From positions 16,756,229-16,820,228 of the forward strand of contig CM060104.1 of assembly GCA_030522415.1 (NCBI GenBank): a DNA stretch of 64,000 bases, written 5' to 3'. This document shows positions 48,654 to 57,160 of the stretch, one piece after another. The translations under genes and the position numbers were made by a program. The DNA comes from Channallabes apus. Lineage: Eukaryota > Chordata > Actinopteri > Siluriformes > Clariidae. Numbering within the stretch: position 1 is the first letter of the stretch; the number at the start of each line of letters is the position of its first letter. Below the pieces are notes generated by a model. It had not been told where the DNA came from and searched no databases. It was given only the letters and a program-made list of their open reading frames with translations.

Positions 48654-49416
48654 ATCATTGGCTCAGTTGTGATCGCGTACGTGTCACACACGTAGCAAAA
48701 CAAGAAGCGCATGCATGCCACATGATACTCGATGGTACTCGTATATAAAGAATTTATTGAAAGTTTTTCTTGTGGAACGCTTGCAGCCTGGGTTACTCTC
48801 AATCCGAGGTTCCACTGTACTGTATATTTGTATAGAAGGATGTGGGCAAATTATTTTACACAAGTATAGGTTGTAATCTTAATAGACTGAGATATCATAC
48901 AGATTAGTAGTACTGTCTAAATTTTCCAATCTAGTACCAGTGCTTGTGTAGTATGGGGTCAGTGCATAATAGACTAGGATAAATAGCTTTACCCAGGAGA
49001 CTTTGAATAAATAGACTAAAATGCATCCAAAATAACATCTTTCTATACACTCTAGGTGGGTGTCTGGTTATGGGATAACCGAAGACCTTACAATGCCCGA
49101 TAAACTAATGTATGTCAGCATTTCTTCTGTGAATCAAATAATATGTAGAGATTCCTTTGAAAGAAAAAAAAATGCTTTCACCACATTTCCCACTGTTACG
49201 GACAACATGTTTTGTGCTGGAGTTATGGGAGGTGGAAATGATTCATGCAGTGGTGATAGTGGGTCAGCCTTTGTTGTATCTGAAAATGGTGTACACTGGG
49301 TAAAAGGCATTGTTAGCTGGGGTATGGTCTCATGTGCCCAAAATGGCACATATGGAGTGTATACCCAAGTATCACGATATCTTGACTGGATAAACAAGAC
49401 AATGAGTGAAAACTAG
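40073..49416 (+). CDS. C1s-like serine protease A: CUB-EGF-CCP-protease
   Basis: Secreted protease of the C1r/C1s/MASP family (complement initiation, cleaving C4/C2-type targets). Exons: 40073-40282, 40395-40575 (CUB1); 41644-41766 (EGF); 42501-42629, 42731-42802 (one CCP); 42943-43154, 47489-47697, 49056-49416 (protease). All junctions are canonical and in phase: 1,497 nt, 498 residues. The ATG at 40,073 gives a good signal peptide (MFYFSVGVLLLPLVCS), but a splice acceptor at 40,085-40,086 allows an upstream first exon instead. The EGF has DVDEC and CINFIGGFRCSC (calcium binding, Asn-hydroxylation consensus). Activation site YGR|IFGG. Triad His in MTAAH, Asp in DNDIAL, Ser in CSGDSGSAF, with Asp189 in NDSC predicting trypsin-like specificity. 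There is no His-loop disulphide, as in C1r/C1s. CUB2 and CCP1 are absent, unlike canonical members. The residue two after the catalytic Ser is Ser instead of Gly. Confidence 0.88.
41120..41275. repeat. Intronic direct repeat, copy 1
   Basis: Shares ATAAATAATAAAATTGGTA and TCAGAGTTGCAGTGGTGCCA with 46,455-46,610, in the same orientation, in another intron of the same gene. An unclassified dispersed repeat is likeliest. Confidence 0.75.
41930..42150 (+). repeat. SINE/LINE 3'-tail repeat in C1s-like A intron
   Basis: Ends with GTAAAGCTGCTTTGCGACAA and AAAAGCGCTATACAAAT followed by AATTGAATTGA-like words, the 3' body of a repeat very common in fish. It occupies the intron where CUB2 and CCP1 exons would normally lie. 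Confidence 0.65.
42863..42938. repeat. (GT)n microsatellite at a splice acceptor
   Basis: About 75 bases of GT directly before TTTAG|TATGTGG, the acceptor of the first protease exon of C1s-like A. The tract stands where a polypyrimidine tract would be. Confidence 0.92.
43467..43575. repeat. Long palindrome with (TA)n centre
   Basis: Arms of about 42 bp (ACAGTATATCCAGTTTACAT and inward, one mismatch) are inverted around a TA tract, in the 4.3-kb protease intron of C1s-like A. It could be a miniature foldback element. Confidence 0.88.
43897..44385 (+). repeat. 5' long terminal repeat
   Basis: 489 bp. Includes an expanded (TGTTG)n tract near 44,134-44,160 that is shorter in the 3' copy. ATTAAAAG near 44,322 may serve as polyadenylation signal. 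Confidence 0.88.
44786..45332. repeat. 31-bp minisatellite, about 17.5 copies
   Basis: Eighteen occurrences of AGAGAGCCCAG start at 44,794 and recur every 31 bp to 45,321. Units differ by only a few substitutions, concentrated near both ends and around 45,003. Because 31 is not a multiple of three, each strand's frames run through the array with a 93-bp (31-codon) protein repeat. Confidence 0.97.
45338..45495. repeat. 36-bp tandem repeat, about 4 copies
   Basis: Unit TGCCTCGACGACGACACCGA plus GCTGCCTCCTCCGCCG. In one plus frame it encodes a 12-residue DDDTELPPPPCL repeat, acidic and proline-rich. Confidence 0.9.
45849..46373 (+). repeat. 3' long terminal repeat
   Basis: 525 bp. Longer than the 5' copy through short insertions near 45,920 and 46,010-46,085; otherwise closely similar. 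Confidence 0.88.
46455..46610. repeat. Intronic direct repeat, copy 2
   Basis: Partner of 41,120-41,275; similarity fades beyond TTGCAGTGGTGCCAGAGC. Confidence 0.75.
46641..46790 (-). mobile_element. tRNA-derived SINE, truncated copy
   Basis: Same family as 3,440-3,653: shared GAGCAGTTGAGGGTTAAGGG and TTGCTCAAGGGCCCAACAG. The tRNA head is cut off beyond the B-box-like GGTTTGAACC. Confidence 0.8.
47827..48817. mobile_element. Inverted-repeat DNA element in C1s-like A intron
   Basis: Left end CAGTGGAACCTTGGAT, right end ATCCGAGGTTCCACTG: good inverted tips. The right side is followed by TA; the left is preceded by TG, perhaps a mutated TA. No transposase. It contains CA-rich tracts, a (GA)n run and a 250-bp foldback. 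A part-copy lies at about 49,450-49,885, just downstream of the stop codon of C1s-like A. Confidence 0.7.
48340..48600. repeat. Foldback with arms of about 100 bp
   Basis: ATTCCAAACCGCAGGGAGCG...ATGTTCAGTTCAAAG near 48,340-48,380 pairs with its inverse near 48,555-48,600. Pairing continues inward to TGAACAACAGGT / ACCTGTTGTTCA. A miniature inverted-repeat element nested in the larger one is likely. Confidence 0.85.
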
Positions 49417-49449
49417 TGATGCTTTTCATTTGGGCATTTGTTTTGCCTT

Positions 49450-49496
49450 ACATTCATATAAAATTCTTATTGTGACTCACTCACGCAAGCAAGCAT

Positions 49497-49528
<32 letters not shown>

Positions 49529-49885
49529 CGGTTTACCGACAGAGACTCTAACTCATGTAAGCGTGCGTATGCACACACACACACACACACACCGGTTTAC
49601 CAACAGAGACTCTCGCTCACAAGCACGCGCACACAAATACAAACACAAAATAAAAAATGCGTTTCACACGAACACGTAGTCACAGTGTTATAATAAACAG
49701 TATATGTGTGCACAGATGTTACGACTATACGAGTGGCGCATGCACACTGAGACCGCTCATTGGAGATGATTACCCACAATACTGCTCGTATTTCAAGAAC
49801 TCGCTCGTTTACCAAGTCTAAAGTCTCATCTTGCTCATCTTGCAAAACACTCACAGACAAAGGTACTCACAAACCAAGGTTTGTC
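49450..49885. repeat. Part-copy of the 47,827 element with CA tracts
   Basis: Repeats the words GTTTACC, AGAGACTC, AGTCACAGTGTTATA and AACCAAGGTTTG of the 47,827-48,817 element, with two (CA)n tracts. It probably lies in the 3' UTR or just past C1s-like A. Confidence 0.6.
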
Positions 49886-51240
49886 TGTAATTTGAAATAT
49901 TATAGAATATTAATGTCACTATAACATTATATGTAGTAATGAGACATTATTGAAAACATTTGTACCATTCAAATATTTTACTGCGGCTGAGTCGCATCAC
50001 TGTTTTGATTTGAATGCCCCTTGTATGTAACCAAATCCACTGGTGTCTACAATGTATTACTGCTTGCTTTCATTTTATTCTTCTGGTACTTAGTTTTACA
50101 TAATTTGGGTCTAACCTACTGTCATCAAACTTAAAAAAAAAAAAAAAGGGACAATAATTTTTTCATTTGTTTTTCTTTTCTTTTTGTATTATAAAAAGTA
50201 ACATCCATTTCAATCCATGAAATAACAGAATACTTGATCCCTGCCCATCAGAGTCCAGAATTTTCTTTGTATTTGTTTCTTTTGCTAATTCCATGCCAAA
50301 TATTTCCAACATTTATTATGTTGAGAAAAAGACAATAAACTCTTCTTGTGGATTCCAAACATGTCCAGGTTCTTCTGTTGTTTCTTTCCCATGTGTTGCA
50401 TCTGGGGCTCTTTAAATCTTGCTCATGTGAATGTTGTGTGAATCAACCCATCCCCATGCTATTCTGATTTTAAACATTAATCCTACTACTGGAATTTGTC
50501 CTTTTACGAATCTTCTGTTTATTTATCTAAACCAATCTCTTAGCCTGTGTTCATAGTGCTTTTGAGCTCTTATTCACTCTCTTATCTTACTTTAAACATT
50601 GTATTAATGGACTTGAATTTTTATCTTATATGGTGAGTATGATAAAATGTTGTCAGTTTTTACTGTTTGTAAAAAATCAAGTATTTTAGAGTATATTTAG
50701 ATTAACAACCGGTGTTTTACAGATAGTATTGGTAATATGTGTACAGATATTGAGTCAGTCAGTTTTTTTCCCCTCTACTAAATGTATAGCTATAAAAATA
50801 AATTACTTTAAAACCATTACCTTGTTATGATTTTAAGTACTGTTCATCATCTACATAAAAACAAGATATCGGTACAACATGAATTCTTTTCTACGGGCTC
50901 ATTGTTGCTACTGTAGAAGTAGACAAATAAAAAATCTTATTATTTTTATAGGTTTATATGTATTTATATATAAATGAATGTGCATTACGTAACTTTAAGT
51001 ACATTTAATTATATCAAATTGTATTTTTGTTACTTTTGCTACAAATGTCTCACACTGGCATTGATTCAATTAGGACAGCCAATAACATTGAGGCAGCTGA
51101 TAACTGACCAGAACTTATTCGACAATTTCAGTAGTGACGTTTTGTTTTTTACTTCACTATTGTGGAAGCACTATTAAAGGGTTTTAACCACTGAGCTACA
51201 GCGACCTCCTTGAATGAATTAATACATAAACTTACATTTT
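49886..51240. other. Spacer between the two C1s-like genes
   Basis: AT-rich, no exon recognised. An AATAAA at 50,334-50,339 with a GT-containing stretch after it is a candidate polyadenylation site for C1s-like A. The signal-peptide exon of C1s-like B should lie here or slightly upstream but was not found by eye. Confidence 0.4.
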
Positions 51241-51296
51241 CTTTCGAATTTTCTTGCCAGGATTTTTTCAATCTTCATAAATGTTCAGAATTGCAG

Positions 51297-54200
51297 TTTT
51301 GTATCAGTGATGTATGGTGAGTTACATTCTCCTAATTACCCTGAACATTATTCAGCTCCCCTTGACAAACACTGGGATCTGAAGGTGCCTCTCGGCTATC
51401 ACATTCAGCTCAATTTTAATTATCTCAACATCAAACCATCACAACACTGCAGAAATGATTCTCTCACGGTAAATTTGATATATACATCCTATTATGATTC
51501 TTTATATTTTTTTAACTATTTGAGTAGATTAGTGACATATTTCAAGAATGATGTAGTCTTATGCATTTGAAATCCTACAGATATCCTATAACAAGAAAGT
51601 AATGAAGTTCTGTGGTGAGGAGGTTTCAGAGAAGCACAGTCATCCAGGATACAGTCCTCTTTTTATACCTGCTAATGAAGTAAAGCTCTCACTTCTTACT
51701 AATGAAGTGAACCAAGGTCCTACCCTGCCTGTGGGCTTCTCTGCATTTTACCAGGCTACAGGTGACAAAAAACATTTTAGATTCTGCAATAGGAATTTAT
51801 TTATACTGATAAAACTGAGACTAAGCAAGCATGACAACTTTTAATGAGAGTAAAGGTTTTTTTTTTGAGTACCAAGATAATGCCATCAATTCTATATTGT
51901 GAATATATTGGACACATCATATTCTTTTTAATTGACTTTATATCATTATTGGGTTAATAACCCAAATTAAATAAGTTGAAGGAATACTTCCAGTAAATTC
52001 TATAATTGTAATATGACTAAGACAAAACATCAGCAAATTATCCTGTGTACAGTATGTGGCTTCTGCTATATAATTTATTTAAGATGGCAGGGTTGTGTTC
52101 ATACAGATGTAGATGAGTGTTCCCCTCTGAGTCAAGAAGCTGATACAAAACCTCCCTGCACTGAGATCTGCCTCAACACCATGGGCTCCTACCTTTGTGC
52201 TTGTCATCATGGCTTCAAGTTGGCGGCTGATCGGCGTACATGTGTTCGTGAGTTTTACACTAAACAAGATCATAAAATAAATAGAGCTTATACTGATCAA
52301 CCACAACATTAAAACCACCAGGTGAGTGAATAGCACTGATTATCTTATTACAGTTGCGCTGTCAAGAGCTGGGATATCCTGTATTAGGAAGCAATAAAAC
52401 ATTCAGTCCTCTAAGTTATTGGAAAAATTGGCAAGAGGATGTAAGCAGCTCTGATTAGGGTGAACCAGCGGATCATGGGTGCCCACGGCTCATTGATGTA
52501 TCTGTGGAGCAAAGGCTAACCTAACTGGTCCGATCCTTTAGAAGGCTTACTCTATATCACAAATTCTTGGACAAGTTTCTGGATGGTGGCTATGATAGAA
52601 ATGTTTTAGAAGACACAGTGCATCAGAAACAGGCCAGTAGGTGTACCCATTCTGGCCTCCTGTCCATGGGCCATGGAACAATGCAAGAATGTGGCCTGGT
52701 ATGATGAATTATATGTTCTATATGATTTGGAATATGGTTGTATGTTTACTGGCCCAAAACACTATCCTATCTTGCTTCATAAAGTGTGCTTTTGTTTCAT
52801 ACCTAAGCTTTATTTGGTTCACTGGGTTCATATACTCCAGAAAACTATAAACTATTTTTTACATTGATTTTACATCTCATTACACTGATTTACTTTTTTT
52901 AAATTTGTTTTGTGGTGTTCCGCAGGGGTACAATGTGAGCCTCCAAAAAGCATGTATGCGAGGATTAGTCCAGTGCTTACCATATACTACTATGGAAATG
53001 TGGTCACTGCTCAATGTGACATAGGCTACAAAATCATTATTGTAAGGACACGCAAATAAGGTTCTGGTACAGTATGTGATGGATTGCATTTTACGTGAAT
53101 TACACATTTGATTATTTTTCCAGAAAGAAGTAGAGTTTAGTAATTACACACTTATCTGCCAGAGTAATGGCCAATGGAGTTTAGCTCTTCTTCAGTGCCA
53201 AAGTAAGTCTAACTCTTTATTTTTTACTGTATATTTAAATATAGCCTATTCCATTTTTATACACAGGAAGTCGTATTAAGAATTGTAGTTTAGTTGTAAA
53301 CAAATGACTGTTTTTTTCCAATTATAGTTATACATTGTAAAAATCCACCACCCTTACTTAATGGAAAAGTGCTATTCATCTCTGGGGTTCATAATCAATA
53401 TCAATCAGTTATCGAGCTGCATTGTAACAGGCCATACACATTTCCTGCTGCATACAATAGTAAGTTGTATGGTTTATTTCTGAGTTGAACTTATTAAAAC
53501 TGGTAACTGTCTTCTAATTAAGTTGTTTTTTATAGAACGAAATGGGCATCTGTTAAACTACATTTATTTAATGTTGTTTTCTCCAGTAACCTACACCTGT
53601 GATGCAGATAAGGAATGGAAAGATGACCAAAAAAATCTCATACCTGTGGATCCAAAATGTCTTCCAGGTGAGCACTAGTGTATAATTACAATCCACAGAA
53701 ATATCATTCAAATTCAGTATTTGCTCTATATATTTGTGAAAAAAATGTATGTGTATTTTATAGAGTTTTTTTTGTAAACACTCTCTTGGTCTGTGTGAAC
53801 TGCATAATTATATCAGAATGTGGACGCCCGCTGGTTGGCCTCACGCGTCATAAGAGGGTGTTAGGCGGCCATCTTGCTCCACAAAGAGCCTTCCCCTGGC
53901 ACGCCTTTATAGAGAATTTACACAGAGGAGGCGGATTCGTCATAGCAGAGAAATGGATCTTGACGGCCGCAAATGTTGTAATGATCAAAAACCAGGTTGT
54001 TGACCCCAAACAAACGAAGGTATCTTGTTTGACCAGAAGTAAAATTATGTGAAAACCTATTTTCCATTGTACATATTTTGTGCTTTACATGGCCTTGTGA
54101 AAACTGTTACATATTTGTCATATGATGTCATATGCAGAACACTGTTGCATGCAGTTGCATAAACATTCAACATACGGTTCCAGCAATGCATTGTATATAA

Positions 54201-55224
54201 TTTAGTCCAGAAAATTTTTGCCCCAGCAACCTGAGCACAGGTTCAAACTGGAGACCCTGGACACATGAAGTGTGCCACTGTGCCATCATGTTGCAGAGGC
54301 TTACACATTTGTTTAAAAAATGATTAAAATAGTGTTAGCCTATTATGCCTAATGTAGATTGCCATTGCAAAGGAAGATGCATTATTAATACATTGACGCA
54401 TTATCTTAATACTGTAAGATAAGTTTACAGTTTTCTCAGTTATCAACCATAAGCAGAAAACACTTTGACAGTGAGTTTTTTTCTTCTGTTTTTCTGTTTT
54501 TAGGTATATGTTGGAGTCAGTGATATAGTAAAACGATCTAAATTTTCATCACTTGAAATCAAGTCTTTACACATCCACCCCTTGTATAATAACTCAGATG
54601 GTACCCACTATGACCATGACATCGCACTAATAAAGCTGGAGAAACCCATACTGTACAATGGTGAAGTTATGCCATTGTGTTTGCCTCCACAAGATGCTGA
54701 ATTCACACCTGGCCTTGATGGGTAATAGTGTTCTTTGGAGTACCACACATATAGGCCTAATCCAATAGTTTCCCATTAAATAAGCCCTATATAAATAAAG
54801 AAATAAGAACACTTAACTATGTATTGTATGGTTTGATCAACAGTGTATTGTACTCATTGTGCCAATTCCTTCCTCCAGGTGGGTCTCTGGATTTGGTCAG
54901 ACAGCAAGAATGAAATCATCCAGGTTTCTAAGGTATACCTCCCTCCCTCTTGTGGACAAAAAGACATGCCAAGGATTTGTTGACAATTTAAGGATTCCAG
55001 TAGCGCTGACAGACAACATGTTTTGTGCCGGTGTACCTGAAGGTGGAAAAGATGCCTGTGATGGAGATGGCGGTGGGGCATTCGTTTTAAAAAAGAATGG
55101 TGTTTTCTGGGCGACAGGCATTGTTAGTTGGGGCTATGACTGTGGCAAACCGGGGAGATATGGAGTGTACACTCAGGTGTCACAATATATAGACTGGATA
55201 AACAAGGCAATGAGTGAAAATTAA
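51297..55224 (+). CDS. C1s-like pseudoprotease B: CUB-EGF-CCP-CCP-dead protease
   Basis: Secreted relative of complement C1s. Exons seen: 51297-51468, 51581-51761 (CUB1; MYGELHSPNYPEHYS closely resembles human C1s); 52107-52247 (EGF, DVDEC and CLNTMGSYLCAC); 52926-53041, 53124-53202 (CCP1); 53328-53459, 53587-53667 (CCP2); 53817-54019, 54504-54721, 54879-55224 (protease domain). Every junction is GT..AG and the phase is kept throughout, giving 555 residues plus a signal-peptide exon not located (the first exon shown needs two bases from upstream). Activation-like site KR|VLGG. The catalytic His position reads ILTAAN (His to Asn) and the Ser position DGDGGGAF (Ser to Gly); Asp is kept in DHDIAL and Asp189 in KDAC. 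It therefore cannot work as a classical serine protease. CUB2 is absent. The second CUB exon is 181 nt in both paralogues. Confidence 0.92.
52289..52745 (+). mobile_element. Tc1-like relic in the EGF-CCP1 intron of C1s-like B
   Basis: Begins TACTGATCAACCACAACATT, a known kind of fish Tc1-like tip, and contains GGAACAATGCAAGAATGTGG followed by a TGGTATGATGAAT (catalytic Asp region). Heavily decayed. It fills the intron where CUB2 exons would be. Confidence 0.6.
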
Positions 55225-55231
55225 AAGTAGT

Positions 55232-55562
55232 ATATTGCACCTCCAGGGTCTGGGTTTGATTCTCTGCCTGGCTCAATTCCCATATCTGTGTGCATGGAGT
55301 TTGCATGTTCTCCCTGTGCTTGGTGGGTTTTCTCGGGGTACTCCAGTTTCCTCCTACAGTCCAAAGATATGCAGGTTAGGTTGATTGGTGTTCTCAAATT
55401 TGCTGTAGTTGCATACGAATGGGTATGTGAGTGTGTGTATGTGTGTGTGCCCTGCGATGGATTGGCATCCTGTTCAGGGTGTACCCTGCCTCGTGCACTA
55501 AGCCTCTTAGGATAGGCGCCCCCCCCGTGCCCTGAATAAAGCGGTATAGATGGTGAGTGAGT
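55232..55562 (+). mobile_element. SINE in the 3' UTR of C1s-like B
   Basis: Plus-oriented ATTC-tailed family copy, head partly truncated (GCACCTCCAGGGTCTGGGTT) and ending in GAGTGAGTG-type tail. It begins within about ten bases of the stop codon, so most of the 3' UTR is SINE-derived. Confidence 0.8.
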
Positions 55563-55614
55563 GACTTCAATCTTTGGGTTAAGTCTGCAAATATGTGATG
55601 ACCTTTTTGACCTC

Positions 55615-55620
55615 AATAAA
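55615..55620 (+). other. Probable polyadenylation signal of C1s-like B
   Basis: AATAAA about 390 bases past the stop, followed by a T/G-containing stretch (GTATGTTCCC, then GTGTTATGTATTTG). Confidence 0.5.
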
Positions 55621-56317
55621 ATGAAATGTATGTTCCCACCAGCAAGTGTTATGTATTTGTTAAGTTGTTTGTACACATCAAATTTGCATTGATATCCAGC
55701 AATCAAAACATAGCTCAACTGAAATGGCAACAATCATGTTTGCATTCTAAGATCTACATTTGTATTTGTAATCTACTGTATGCAAAGTAAAGCATTACAT
55801 ATTTAATTCATGTCCAGTATCCAATGCATTATTATAGGGTGACAGTAATGTGTATTTAGGTAATGTACTGTATGTACAGTAGTCATATACATGTCCGTTT
55901 AAAGAAATAAGGCAACAAATTTTACACAGGAATTATGGATATGAGAGATATGTAAAAAAAATAATAATAAACAAAAATAAAATAAAAATAAGAACACTTT
56001 ACATAAGTTAGATGTTAGATCTCTGGTCCAAATGCTAATGATCACAGAGTCTGTATTAAGTACTTCAATGCTACAAACAAAAAATTATATTTGAAAAGGA
56101 ACCCAGAAATCATCCCAGAAAACAATATTGCCTCAGGTCCCAATTCAGCCAGATCTGCAAAATGTGACTATACATTCAGGAATTCAGGAAAATGTTTCCA
56201 CTTGATAAATTGGAACCTGTGTTTTCTAAACACCTGTTCCTTGAAAGCAAAATAGGATCTAGACTAGAACTGAGTAGTCCTTGATTAGGATAAAAATACT
56301 ACTGTTAGTTTATTTTG

Positions 56318-56321
<4 letters not shown>

Positions 56322-56383
<62 letters not shown>

Positions 56384-56399
56384 GTAGAGAGAGAGAGAG

Positions 56400-56434
<35 letters not shown>
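56322..56434. repeat. Compound microsatellite (AAT)n(ATT)n(GA)n(GT)n
   Basis: About ten AAT units are followed at once by about twelve ATT units, which are their reverse complement, then GA and GT tracts, then a SINE fragment to about 56,525. Confidence 0.93.
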
Positions 56435-56437
<3 letters not shown>

Positions 56438-56908
56438 GGATTGACACCTGCAGGGTGAACCCCGCCTCCTGGGATAGGATAGGCTCCAGACCCCTGCAAC
56501 CCTGTACAGGATACAGAGAATGAATGTTTTAAAAATTCATTAAAGTATAATAAATTTAAATTTGAAGACACATTGTTCCCCTAAACACGTTATAGAGAAA
56601 TAAGTAAATAAAGCCTCAGCCGCTGGTACGTTCACTTTCACTTTGCTCCCTGCACGCGACGCGGCCGTTACTGCACGACAGAGCTGCGTATCACAAGCCG
56701 GAAGTTGAAATGCTGAGGATTTCAAATGAAAAGTGAAACTGCTTTGAATTAGGCCATGTCTAAAAATCAACAGACATAGCAATAGACCCGAGCTCATAGT
56801 TTTTATAAGTATTATTATTATTTTTATTCGACTAAACCGTGTACCGTCGCCGGGTTACATGTCGTTCTGTGTTGTGTTTATAGCTTTATATACTTATATG
56901 TAATAATC

Positions 56909-57119
56909 ATGTTCACTATCTTCATTTTCACTTCTCTGCTCGCGTTGGCACACGGTGAGGTTTACAGGCTTTTTACATTTTTATTAATTAATTAATTTAT
57001 TTATTTAAGTGTTTATTTTACATTAAGCGCTGAGTAATTTTTTTTCTTTATTTGTTTGTTCTGTTTGTATTCCTTCGCGTATAATAGTCATGCATAGCCG
57101 GATTCCCCCTTCTGTAATA

Positions 57120-57160
<41 letters not shown>

